Below are positions 17,523 through 24,795 of a DNA stretch of 31,267 bases, piece after piece. Every line of letters begins with the position of its first letter. Position 1 is the stretch's first letter. Source of the stretch: an uncultured Acidobacteriota bacterium (GTDB lineage: Bacteria; Acidobacteriota; Terriglobia; UBA7540). A program made the translations under genes and the position numbers. The DNA is taken from positions 1-31,267 of the forward strand of contig CALCEB010000047.1 of the NCBI GenBank assembly GCA_937900045.1, written 5' to 3'. The notes beneath the pieces were generated by a model. It was given only the letters and a program-made list of their open reading frames with translations. It ran no database searches and was not told the DNA's origin.

Positions 17523-17597
17523 GTCACTCCCGCGAAAGCGGGAATCCACACCCAGCCTGCCCGTGGTGACATGGACCCCCGCTTGCGCGGGGGTGAC
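17523..17597. repeat. Dispersed palindromic repeat (GTCA...TGAC type)
   Basis: A 75-bp imperfect inverted repeat upstream of the TPR gene: GTCACTCCCGCGAAAGCGGG at the left end and, read on the other strand, GTCACCCCCGCGCAAGCGGG at the right end, with internal CCCGCGAAAGCGGG and CCCGCTTGCGCGGG hairpins. This resembles a palindromic intergenic repeat found in many Proteobacteria and other phyla. When translated it gives the familiar PAQAGVH-like spurious peptide, so start calls upstream of 17426 should not be trusted. Confidence 0.72.
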
Positions 17598-17669
17598 AAT
17601 CAACGGCAGGGTCGTCGCCATCCTTAAAGCAGACCTTCCTATCCCTCTCATTTACCAACCGCTCGCAAT

Positions 17670-19490
17670 TCATGCCAGCGTCAAATAGCTGGTGTAGGTT
17701 TCGCCTTGAACCTTGTAAAAGGGCTCAAAACGCGCCTCTTTGGGTGGCTCCTGAACCTCAAAGGTCATGGCCTGGTATGGAACCGGCTTGATTCCTCCTT
17801 GTGAATCAAGACTTTGGCGCGGAAGCGTTACTTCTGGATTCATGACCATCATCATCAGCGGACCATGCATCAGGGCTACAATATTGGGATGCTGTTCATC
17901 CACCGGCTCGATGCGGAAACTGAAAGGAAGCGTAACTTGAATTGTGTCATTGTTTTGCCAGCGGCGATGGACGGCGGCAAAAGTCCCACGATCAACCGGG
18001 ACAGAAAGAGCTTTGCCGTTGACGGCAAGTTGCGCGGTCTTCTGCAACCAACCTGGAATTCGCACAAGCACCGTAAACTCCATCGGTTGAGTAACTTCGA
18101 CCCGGATTTCGCTCGATTCAGCATCCGGATAGTGGGTGGTTTGGGTCAACCGCACCGGCGCGCCTTGGAATTTCCAGGCTACTTCCGAAGGAGTGAACAG
18201 GTTGACGTAAATGCCATCTGGCGAGCCGAAGTAGGCGCTGACTGTGTAATCCGCAACCACTTGCGGCAGCGTCCCGGAACAGCATGGCCACAGGTCCGGG
18301 AAGTATCCCTTTTGGGTTGAAGGATGATAATCCGAGTAGTAGAAGTAGTGTCCGTCACCCTTCGGGTCCTTGGCGCCGAGCACGGTGTTATAGAGCACCC
18401 GTTCCAGGCTATCACCGTAGCGGGCATCTCCCGTAAAGCTCATCAGATAGCGGGCGAGCTTGAAGTGGGCGTAAGAGCCGCAAGGGGTTTCGAAGTGGGC
18501 ATGGGTGGAGTCGATGCTCGCTCCAAGCAACCCCTGGTTGGGCTTCACGAACGCTTCGTTCGGACCCCATCCGCCCGAGGCGAATTGCTGAGTCTTTTCA
18601 ATCATTTCCCAGGCATTCTGGATGGCTTCAAGGTACTTGCGCTCGCCAAGGACCTGATAAGCTTTCGCCGCCGAACTTAAACAGTTCATGTGGCTATAAG
18701 CGTGAAGGCCGGGCAAAACGTTAACGCCCCGGGAAAGCGGATCAAAATAACTGCCATCCATTAGATACTGCTGAGCAAGATGCCGGAAGTATGGATCGCC
18801 TGTCACTTCGTGGGTGAGAAAGAAATTTTCCGGCAAGGTGTAAGACTCGTCGTAGGGTGACTGGATGGGGTCTTCATTCCGTTCCAAGGCACGGGGCGGC
18901 AGGTAGCGAACGGCACCGCGCACCACCCGCGACAGTAGATCCCGTGCGGAACTCACTCCCGCGTAACGATAGGCGTCCAACAGGCCAATTTCATGCTTAT
19001 CAATGATATACGCCGGAAACATGGTAGAAGCTTTCAAGTTCGCGTATGAATAGCCGTCCGGCGAGACAGTGGCTGCAAAGCCATCCACCAGTTCCTTTAC
19101 TTTGGTCCGCGTTGCGGCGTCTCCCGTGGCTACCGCAAATCGCGCCAAACCTGAGACATACTGGCCAAAGCAATGGCCCGGAGCGAAGCCGTCCGCGCCG
19201 TACCAGCCACGCATTGGCTCGCCCGGGTCGGAGAGATTCGCCCGGCGCCGGTAAATCTTCAGAAGGCGGTCATTATCCAACGCCAAGTAGTCTCGATGAA
19301 CCCGGTCAAACTGCTCCTTGAGCGGACCGCCCGTGAGCTTTACGTCCGAGTAGCTGACTTGGAAGAGCTTTTGGCGGGTAGGCAGAGTATCAGCCCGGCC
19401 GGTGAAAGCCCGCCCGACAGACATCGCGGCGGCTCCCCCTGCAACGGTCTTCAGGAATGATCTTCGATCCACACGCACGTTATTGCTCAT
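17670..19490 (-). CDS. Glycoside hydrolase family 127 (beta-L-arabinofuranosidase-like), Tat-exported
   Basis: A 606-residue protein of the GH127/DUF1680 family, retaining glycosidases that release beta-L-arabinofuranose, using a zinc-bound cysteine as nucleophile in characterised members. The N-terminus has a twin-arginine signal (DRRSFLK, then TVAGGAAAMSVGRAF), so it is folded before export. The (alpha/alpha)6 barrel spans roughly residues 45-430. Zinc-site candidates are present: E334 and C337 (FETPCGSY) and the Cys pair C403-C404 (WPCCSGT), one of which would be the nucleophile. The C-terminal beta-sandwich part follows (FTVLVRIPGWLQKTA; ALMHGPLMMMV). GGGGGTGA precedes the ATG. Substrate specificity within GH127 is broad, so arabinan or glycoprotein sugar is only a guess. 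Confidence 0.93.
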   Translation of the reverse strand: MSNNVRVDRRSFLKTVAGGAAAMSVGRAFTGRADTLPTRQKLFQVSYSDVKLTGGPLKEQFDRVHRDYLALDNDRLLKIYRRRANLSDPGEPMRGWYGADGFAPGHCFGQYVSGLARFAVATGDAATRTKVKELVDGFAATVSPDGYSYANLKASTMFPAYIIDKHEIGLLDAYRYAGVSSARDLLSRVVRGAVRYLPPRALERNEDPIQSPYDESYTLPENFFLTHEVTGDPYFRHLAQQYLMDGSYFDPLSRGVNVLPGLHAYSHMNCLSSAAKAYQVLGERKYLEAIQNAWEMIEKTQQFASGGWGPNEAFVKPNQGLLGASIDSTHAHFETPCGSYAHFKLARYLMSFTGDARYGDSLERVLYNTVLGAKDPKGDGHYFYYSDYHPSTQKGYFPDLWPCCSGTLPQVVADYTVSAYFGSPDGIYVNLFTPSEVAWKFQGAPVRLTQTTHYPDAESSEIRVEVTQPMEFTVLVRIPGWLQKTAQLAVNGKALSVPVDRGTFAAVHRRWQNNDTIQVTLPFSFRIEPVDEQHPNIVALMHGPLMMMVMNPEVTLPRQSLDSQGGIKPVPYQAMTFEVQEPPKEARFEPFYKVQGETYTSYLTLA

Positions 19491-19570
19491 GGCGTTTCAC
19501 CCCCAAAAATCCTAGCGTAGATTCTTGAGAATTGGCTAGATTTGATATGGCTGCCAGAGAACGGCGTTCA

Positions 19571-21559
19571 TCAATGCCGTTTCTCCTTGCTCATCAGTGA
19601 CTGTGCGAGCGCCAGATTGCGCTGAGCAGCAGCATTTCCTGGGTCAATCTGCAGAGCGCGTTGGAAATAAGTTTCAGCCTCCGCCAACTTCCCTGCGCGC
19701 GCAAGCGCCGTCCCCAGATTATTGCACGAATCAACGTCCTTAGGACTCAATTGCAACACCTCACGCAGGTCCTGAATGGCCTCGGACAAATTGCCTTTTG
19801 CATATTCTACCCCGGCACGGCCGCGGAGGGCGTCAGCCAAGTGTCGGCGGGCCAGGGCGTCATCCGGGTTCAGATGGAGGACTTCCCGGAATTCGTTTAA
19901 TGCTCCATCGTCATCGCCGGTGGCCAGAAGGCAAACCCCCAGATTGTAGTGCGGATCGGAGTAATTGGGCCGGAGTCTGATGGCCCGGCGGAAGTGGGGG
20001 ATGGCTTCTGAAAGTTTTTCCTGCGCTTCGAGAGCCGTGCCCAGACTGGTTTCCGCTGTGGCGCTCGTCGGTTTAGCCTGGAGCGCAGCACGATACTGCA
20101 CGATGGCGTTATCCATCTTGCCTTCGGCTTGGAGCACCGCGCCCAGATTGAAGTGCGCCACGAAGTCGCCCGGATATTTATCCAGCCAATGGCGCATCAT
20201 GGCTTCCTGCAACACCATGCGGGAGTCAATTCCAGCGATCTTCGGTTCCAACGGCACTACCTGAATCCAGAGGTGTCCCATCTCATCGGAAGCGCGGTTG
20301 CCCGCCAGCACCCGTTGGGGCGGGTTGTTGGGATTAAAGGGATTGTCCGATGAATTGTCATAGGTGTATCGCATGTGGAGAACTGTGCCCTTGGGCAGGA
20401 AAACCGGTTTCACGTAGCGGTACACTCCCTGCCAGTTCTGGTCCCAGTGTTTAATCCAGATGAGCCACTTTCGAGTGCCATCCGGCAGCGTGGCATAGCC
20501 TTCAAGGTCCTTGCCCAAATAGTGGGCATGTGGATAGACACCATAGGCATCAACGTCCATTGACAATGTAAACTCGTCCTTGATGATAAAGTTCTTGTCG
20601 CCCGGCGGGATATCGAGGGCGCCATCATCTTCGAGCTGAATCAGAATCGGATGCTTTGTTGGAGGATGATCCGTGAAGTAAAGGCCCACGCTGGCCTGCA
20701 AGGTCTGCGGCTTGCCGACGGGCTGCATGTGAACGTTGAGGATCAGGTCGCTACCCGGCTCGAGCTCCCAGGCCAAGCCGGGCGGCTCAACGTAGGGAGG
20801 CGCGCCTGGCTTCCAAAACAGAAAATTGCTGGCAGGGTCAAAAACATCCGATCCCACCGTCAAATCCATTCCCGGGAAGCCGGGCTGTCCATCCTGCCCA
20901 TCGAGCCTCCGCAAGGAGCGAGTGGTGTCCACCAAGAGATTACAATGGTGGATAATCCTGCTATTTCCAGGATTAATCTCAATGGCTTTGACGAAATGGG
21001 GCGAAGTGACGGGAGCGGGCAGGATAAAGTTGCGGTAAACGTCCCAGCCGCCGGCGCGAAGCGTGTAAGGCTGGGACATTTTCATCACCAAGTCAGGTTT
21101 GCCCAGTTGCCAGCCTGGAACAAAGTGAGGCGCGGCGGGAAGATCCTTGGGATTGCCTTGCGCCTCACCACCTTCAACCCAACGCTTGAAAGTATCAATC
21201 TGCTTTTGGGTCAGGCGACGTTCGCCCACAAAATCGCCATATCCGGGAGCCGGCAGCCACGGCGGCATAAACCGGATGCGGGTCACCGCGGCCATCTGGT
21301 GGGCGTGGCGCCGGGCATCTTCGTAGGTGAGCAAGCTAAAGGGACCTGATTCGCCAGGACTGTGACAGGGGGCACAATATTTGAAGAGAATCGGGGCAAC
21401 GTCACGATTGAAGGTGACGTGATTGTGGCTCGATGCATTGCGGGATTGATTGCTCGCACCACGGCACGGCACGCATTGGAAGAACATGAAAATACACAAG
21501 AGCGGCGCAGCGCAGGGAAATGTATCGCTCAGGCAATCGCTCTTCTGCCTTTGTTTCAT
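19571..21559 (-). CDS. Cytochrome c / PHM-like copper monooxygenase / TPR fusion protein
   Basis: About 662 residues from the ATG at 21559, followed by a hydrophobic export signal. Domain 1: a single heme-binding motif CAPCH (C62, C65, H66) in a planctomycete/acidobacterial-type cytochrome c domain (FNRDVAPILFKYCAPCH; MPPWLPAPGYG). Domain 2 resembles peptidylglycine/dopamine monooxygenase, with a full set of candidate copper ligands: H204-H205 (RIIHHCNLL), H277 (LNVHMQP), H344-x-H346 (YPHAHYLG) and M427 (DEMGHLW), which correspond to the CuH and CuM sites of PHM. Domain 3: four or more TPR repeats from about residue 465 to the end. It should act in the periplasm as an oxidoreductase; the substrate is unknown. 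The next minus-strand gene upstream outside the island is a redoxin. Confidence 0.88.
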   Translation of the reverse strand: MKQRQKSDCLSDTFPCAAPLLCIFMFFQCVPCRGASNQSRNASSHNHVTFNRDVAPILFKYCAPCHSPGESGPFSLLTYEDARRHAHQMAAVTRIRFMPPWLPAPGYGDFVGERRLTQKQIDTFKRWVEGGEAQGNPKDLPAAPHFVPGWQLGKPDLVMKMSQPYTLRAGGWDVYRNFILPAPVTSPHFVKAIEINPGNSRIIHHCNLLVDTTRSLRRLDGQDGQPGFPGMDLTVGSDVFDPASNFLFWKPGAPPYVEPPGLAWELEPGSDLILNVHMQPVGKPQTLQASVGLYFTDHPPTKHPILIQLEDDGALDIPPGDKNFIIKDEFTLSMDVDAYGVYPHAHYLGKDLEGYATLPDGTRKWLIWIKHWDQNWQGVYRYVKPVFLPKGTVLHMRYTYDNSSDNPFNPNNPPQRVLAGNRASDEMGHLWIQVVPLEPKIAGIDSRMVLQEAMMRHWLDKYPGDFVAHFNLGAVLQAEGKMDNAIVQYRAALQAKPTSATAETSLGTALEAQEKLSEAIPHFRRAIRLRPNYSDPHYNLGVCLLATGDDDGALNEFREVLHLNPDDALARRHLADALRGRAGVEYAKGNLSEAIQDLREVLQLSPKDVDSCNNLGTALARAGKLAEAETYFQRALQIDPGNAAAQRNLALAQSLMSKEKRH

Positions 21560-21709
21560 GTCACGTTCGATTTTCTTCGGGCGGCATCCGCCACCCGCCG
21601 GTACCAACCTTCTCTCCATGCTGCCAAACAGAGATCATACCGCCAAAAAGCTCCCCTCCAAAATATTAGAGGCATCGGGTGGTGTCCTAAATCTGTGTTG
21701 CTGACCTCT

Positions 21710-21931
21710 TCAAATCAACGTGCCAAAAGGCAAAATCTCACGATGCGAATGCAGATTCGCAGGCTCACCCGATTGACGAACGCCTTCAGTAAGAGATGAG
21801 AGCATTTGAAAGCGGCCCTAGCCTTGTATTTCGCATGGTACAATTTCTGCCGCGTTCATCGAACCTTGAGAGATACACGCGCGATGAAAGCTGGTTTGAG
21901 CAATCACGTTTTGAGCATCAACGAAATGCTA
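21710..21931 (+). pseudogene. Transposase C-terminal fragment with in-frame TGA
   Basis: A plus-strand frame encodes RQNLTMRMQIRRLTRLTNAF then, after a TGA at 21797-21799, KAALALYFAWYNFCRVHRTL and MKAGLSNHVLSINEML. This is the typical C-terminus of a DDE transposase family seen in many environmental bacteria ('YNFCRVHxTLRVTPAM' motif); I do not name the IS family. The TGA sits where Trp is usual, so it is a nonsense codon in one continuous frame. No N-terminal or catalytic part is visible upstream, where the cytochrome gene lies, so the fragment is dead. It marks the left boundary of the accessory island. Confidence 0.65.
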
Positions 21932-21969
21932 CAGGTTCAGAGGCAGAAAGGACGTAGAATCGTCAGCAC

Positions 21970-22053
21970 ATGGCTGCACCTCCGGTTATCGCGGAACTCG
22001 TCGAGCATTTCGCCCGTAATGCCGATGTGTATCGTAACAGTCTGAATGAGACC
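21970..22053 (+). pseudogene. Short N-terminal remnant of a type IIG restriction enzyme
   Basis: The frame from the ATG at 21970 reads MAAPPVIAELVEHFARNADV then YRNSLNET, similar to the opening of many type IIG restriction-modification proteins ('LVERFxRNxDxYRSGxYNET'). Homology appears to stop there; the frame closes within about 20 more codons. It directly precedes the next, differently started N-terminal fragment, so two related enzyme starts lie in tandem. The assignment is from memory of the family and the piece is short. Confidence 0.4.
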
Positions 22054-22078
22054 TTTAGCGGAGATGGAGCAGGCGAGG

Positions 22079-22525
22079 ATGAGCAAGACAATTGACCAGG
22101 GCAAAGAAGAAGTTGCGACGCTGTGCCGGTACTTCACTACTAACCGCCAGGCGTTTCTCGCCCCCGGCGTCAAGGAAGCCCACATCCGCCAATCGTTGAT
22201 CGATCCCCTTTTTGAAGCCCTCGGGTGGGACGTGCGCAACCAGGAAATGATTGCGCCCCAGTACCGGGAAGTGATTCCCAAAGACAGCCTGGACGTAAAA
22301 GGGCAACAGAAGGCCCCGGATTACACCTTCCGCGTCGGCACTCTACCGAAGTTTTACGCCGAGGCCAAGAAGTGCGGTGCGAACATCGGCGCGGACCCCG
22401 CCCCGGCCTTCCAGCTTCGCCGGTACGGATGGAGCGCGAGGGTTGCGCTCTCCATTCTGACTGATTTTGGAGGCATTCGGTTTCGGCCACTAACCCCGGC
22501 GGCAGGTCGTAGTCGGTTGTGGTAG
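22079..22525 (+). pseudogene. Truncated N-terminal nuclease region of a type IIG restriction-modification enzyme
   Basis: From the ATG at 22079, about 127 residues are family-like: KEAHIRQSLIDPLFEALGWD, IAPQYREVIPKDSLDV, KAPDYTFRVGTLPKFYAEAK and DPAPAFQLRRYGWSARVAL then SILTDF. The D...ExK arrangement (PDY...AEAKK) is the restriction nuclease site. Homologues continue with 'EEFAVYDC' and about 800 more residues of methylase and specificity domains, but here the sequence leaves the family at about 22460 (GGIRFRPLTPAAG...) and soon stops. It cannot be a working enzyme. A matching C-terminal tail is found on the same strand at 25499-25648, so the middle was probably lost when the 22.5-25.5 kb block arrived. 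Confidence 0.82.
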
Positions 22526-22542
22526 GGGGTCGTCAAAAGTGG

Positions 22543-22571
22543 TTGAAAATGTAAGGAACTGCCAGTACAAT
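22543..22571 (+). promoter_or_regulatory. Candidate sigma70 promoter for gene A
   Basis: TTGAAA (22543-22548) and TACAAT (22566-22571) are spaced by exactly 17 bases, about 50 bases upstream of the ATG at 22622. It lies just inside the sequence that replaces the restriction gene, so the block carries its own promoter. Confidence 0.5.
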
Positions 22572-22621
22572 TCTTGATGTAGTCCAAAGGAACGCGGCTT
22601 TACCTTTGGCTGGAGAAACAG

Positions 22622-22837
22622 ATGCCTCGAACGAAGGAAATCTCAACGCGGCAATTTGCGCGCGAGTTTGCGGATATTGGCGAGCAGGCGCTTGGCAAGC
22701 TCCCTGCTGAGGAGCAGGAGAGAAGAATCGCCGCTTTCGAGCGCGCCGTGTCTAAAATTTGCCGCGATGGGAATTCCAAAGCTTCACGCACGCATCAAAC
22801 TCCTTCGATCCCTCTTCATACCCGAGCTCGCGAATAA
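22622..22837 (+). CDS. Gene A: small basic protein of unknown family
   Basis: A 71-residue ORF with a GGAG site and a promoter-like sequence upstream. Residues 1-45 (MPRTKEISTRQFAREFADIG, then KLPAEEQERRIAAFERA) align with gene A' at 24934-24716 (MARNGKRISVREFSTRFTKI, then LPPEEQDKRIKAAEH): shared IS-x-R-x-F, LP-x-EEQ-x-x-RI and A-x-E positions show the two are homologues. That conservation at protein level supports real translation. The last third overlaps, on the opposite strand, the 3' end of gene B by 86 bases. No known domain, signal peptide or membrane helix is seen; it looks cytoplasmic and helical. Function is unknown. Confidence 0.6.
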   Translation: MPRTKEISTRQFAREFADIGEQALGKLPAEEQERRIAAFERAVSKICRDGNSKASRTHQTPSIPLHTRARE

Positions 22838-22990
22838 CCTCAAGGAACTCGTCCTCCGTGCGATTGCCGTCGGCAAGCTTTGCGGGGCGCGCTGGATTCG
22901 CCTCTTCCTCTCGACGGTCATCTTCGGCTGCCGCCGCCCCCGGCTCGATTCCTCCGCCATCACGTCCTGAATGTCTTGGTCTTCTTCCAT
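22752..22990 (-). pseudogene. Gene B: small acidic protein, reading frame broken by one base
   Basis: From the ATG at 22990, the frame reads MEEDQDIQDVMAEESSRGRR and QPKMTVERKRRIQ, then the family sequence continues in the -1 frame as PAKLADGNRTEDEFLEVIRE, LGYEEGSKEF and KLWNSHRGKF to the stop at 22752. The same order of motifs occurs in B' at 24557-24795. Adding one base near CGCGCCCC (about 22890) restores a 79-residue protein, exactly the restored length of B'. Either a base is missing in the sequence, the gene is decayed, or a -1 frameshift is used. Its 3' end overlaps gene A. The family is not recognised. Confidence 0.6.
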
Positions 22991-22997
22991 GGCGGGA

Positions 22998-23026
22998 ATG
23001 TAACGAGTTTAGACCTTCACAGTCAA
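22998..23026 (-). promoter_or_regulatory. Candidate promoter for gene B, possibly leaderless
   Basis: On the minus strand, TTGACT (23026-23021) and TTACAT (23003-22998) are spaced by 17 bases. The -10 box ends 7 bases before the ATG at 22990, and no ribosome-binding site is visible, so transcription would start at or next to the start codon. Confidence 0.42.
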
Positions 23027-23163
23027 TACCTGGAATAAAGGCGCGCAGATTTATTCCCTTGAATCGCCCAGTCGCCCATCGCGGTACAATATCCGCCTTG
23101 GAGCGTGGGTATCGGGGGGGCGCTCCATCCGAGCGCCCCATGCGCAATAAGGAAAGCTGAACC

Positions 23164-23904
23164 GTGAGAGATTGGAAAATTGGCGAGATCATCGGACTCA
23201 TCAGCGCCACATCCTTTGGGCTGACGGTCGTGTATGTGTACGCCTACTCAATTCCATTGCGCTTTGACCTCCTCCAGTACCTAACCCTCAACGACTACCT
23301 CCGTCTCGCCGTAACATGGCTGGTTCCTGTTGCCATGGCGCTCGGCGCCGGACTATTAATCGAGGCTTCTTTCTCTCGAGCGGAGCGCGGGATGACGGAG
23401 GAGGAAATCATCGCGGCAAGCCCGCACCCACGATTCAGGAGGGCGTTCCGAGGAGGCTCGCAAAAAGTCTTTCCAGCGGTACTCGCTCTAGCCGTTGTGT
23501 TGGACACCGTTCTTTTGCTTCTCAAGCAGTTCCCGAAGCCCTTATACTTCCAGCTTTGGGCGATCGCGGGCCCATACCTATGGTTTGCCGCAATCGAATG
23601 GTACTCAAAGGAAAGGAAACTCATCGCGCACTGGAGCAAGGCTCGGCTGGCGTGGACATTGTTCTTCCCGGCGCTGATAATCTTTTCGTTCTTCCTAGGC
23701 CTTTCCAAAGGCGAGGCGGCAAAAGGTCCGGCTTCGAGCAAGAACATCGCCCGCGTTTTCGTCCTCGGCCAAACTGACCCCCTCGCCGGGCGCATTCTTT
23801 TCATTCTCGACGACTATGTCCTGTTGCTACCTGACAATGGTCGCGAAGTGCATGCCATCCCGAAAACTCAGATATCGCTCATCGTGGAAGGCGGTCAGAA
23901 GTAG
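23164..23904 (+). CDS. Gene C: five-helix membrane protein with a C-terminal soluble domain, unknown family
   Basis: A 246-residue protein from a GTG at 23164 with AAGGAAAG upstream. Five hydrophobic segments are visible, at about residues 8-30, 46-67, 103-122, 126-146 and 163-182, with a charged loop (SRAERGMTEEEIIAASPHPR) between helices 2 and 3. The last ~55 residues (ARVFVLGQTDPLAG; FILDDYVLLLPDNGREVHAI; ISLIVEGGQK) look like a small beta-rich domain on one side of the membrane. No known family is recognised. It is divergent from gene B, 173 bases apart, and its 3' end overlaps gene D on the opposite strand by 78 bases. Confidence 0.75.
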   Translation: MRDWKIGEIIGLISATSFGLTVVYVYAYSIPLRFDLLQYLTLNDYLRLAVTWLVPVAMALGAGLLIEASFSRAERGMTEEEIIAASPHPRFRRAFRGGSQKVFPAVLALAVVLDTVLLLLKQFPKPLYFQLWAIAGPYLWFAAIEWYSKERKLIAHWSKARLAWTLFFPALIIFSFFLGLSKGEAAKGPASSKNIARVFVLGQTDPLAGRILFILDDYVLLLPDNGREVHAIPKTQISLIVEGGQK

Positions 23905-24417
23905 CCCCTTGCGGGCCCCAGAACAGGCCCGACTGAGTATCGGCGTCTTTGCTTTGGCACTCGGCTTTCTTGAACGTCTCGACGCGGTGGCGATGCTGCC
24001 GAAATGCTTTCTCCTGTAACGCGCCTGCCTTTCGCGGTTGCCCTGCTTTCCCTTGTCGGTCTTTGAATACCAGTCCTTGCGGCACTGGCCGCCGCAGAAC
24101 TCCTGGTTGTTGCGCCTGGCACAAAAGAATTTCTCGCAGTATCGGCACGTGCGAATCCACGGGTCCAAGCCTGGCCTCAAAACCCGAATCATGGATACCA
24201 CGGTAGCGAAAGCATTGTCTCCAAGCTGTTCACAGAGGACGCGGCTGGCATCAGCGTAACGTTGCTGCTCCACTTTTCCGCTGTGACGGTTAAGGCGATC
24301 CACGATTTTTTGCAGTTCCCGCCTGTCACTCGCCGAGGGCTTGGCAAGCCGCTCCGCGAACTCCTGCATCCTCCCGACAGCCGTAAGGGACTCTTTATTC
24401 CCTGTAACAGCGTTCAT
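23827..24417 (-). CDS. Gene D: CGNR-like zinc-finger protein
   Basis: About 196 residues from the ATG at 24417, which has GGAG nine bases upstream; the frame extends to 24510 without support. The central segment carries C91-x2-C94-x13-C108-x3-C112 (RTCRYCEKFFCARRNNQEFC, then GGQCRKDWYSK), the pattern of the C-terminal zinc ribbon found in CGNR-type regulators and in host-like 'F..FCS..CR' fingers. It is followed by a strongly basic stretch (RERQARYRRKHFG; RRSRKPSAKAK) that fits nucleic-acid binding. The N-terminal half is helical (AERLAKPSASDRRELQKIVD). It is probably a DNA- or RNA-binding regulator. The last ~26 codons are antisense to the end of gene C. Confidence 0.72.
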   Translation of the reverse strand: MNAVTGNKESLTAVGRMQEFAERLAKPSASDRRELQKIVDRLNRHSGKVEQQRYADASRVLCEQLGDNAFATVVSMIRVLRPGLDPWIRTCRYCEKFFCARRNNQEFCGGQCRKDWYSKTDKGKQGNRERQARYRRKHFGSIATASRRSRKPSAKAKTPILSRACSGARKGLLLTAFHDERYLSFRDGMHFATIVR

Positions 24418-24556
24418 CTTTGTTGGCTCCGGTTTCGGGCAGGCTCTGGTATCCTGCGGTACGTGGGTGCGCCGGAATTGCAAGATGCCGACCCTTTCTG
24501 GCGCCAACACGACGGGGCGCGCGGCTCATGCAGTCCCCAAAAAAGGAGCGGAACAG

Positions 24557-24795
24557 ATGTCCGAAGAAGACGATCTTAGAGACGTCATGGCTGAGGAAAC
24601 AACCAGGGGCGCCCTCAGCCGAAGAAAGCTGTGACTCTGGCTCGCCGGCGCATGATTAGGAAATTGGCGGACATGCTTGCAGACCCAGGCTGCGAGAAGA
24701 GAATATTTCTTGCTGTCATTCGCGAGTTCGGGATAAAAGATGGATCGCCCGAGTTTCTTCAGCTCTGCAAGTTGTGGGACGCGAGGCACGGCTAG
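24557..24795 (+). pseudogene. Gene B': second copy of the B family, also frame-broken
   Basis: The ATG at 24557 follows a strong AAGGAG site. The frame begins MSEEDDLRDVMAEETTRG and then hits a TGA at 24632-24634; the family sequence continues in the -1 frame as PQPKKAVTLARRRMIRKLAD, KRIFLAVIREFGIKDGSPEF and KLWDARHG to a TAG at 24793-24795. One base added near GGGGCGCCC (about 24606-24614) restores 79 residues, the same as gene B. Shared positions include DVMAEE, RG, QPK, KLAD, FL-x-VIRE-x-G, GS-x-EF and KLW. The 0-frame also contains A-AAG just before its stop, which could permit -1 slippage, but the homology suggests the shift lies further upstream. Confidence 0.62.

Noticed and set aside
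17427..17651. Upstream extension of the TPR gene to 17651
   Set aside because: The extension reads through a palindromic repeat and gives the spurious PAQAGVH peptide; the signal peptide begins at 17426.
20651..21349. 232-codon plus-strand ORF
   Set aside because: Antisense shadow of the cytochrome c-PHM-TPR gene; no family features.
24526..24789. 87-codon minus-strand ORF
   Set aside because: It is antisense to B'. A similar shadow opposite B arises from the DNA homology of the two copies.
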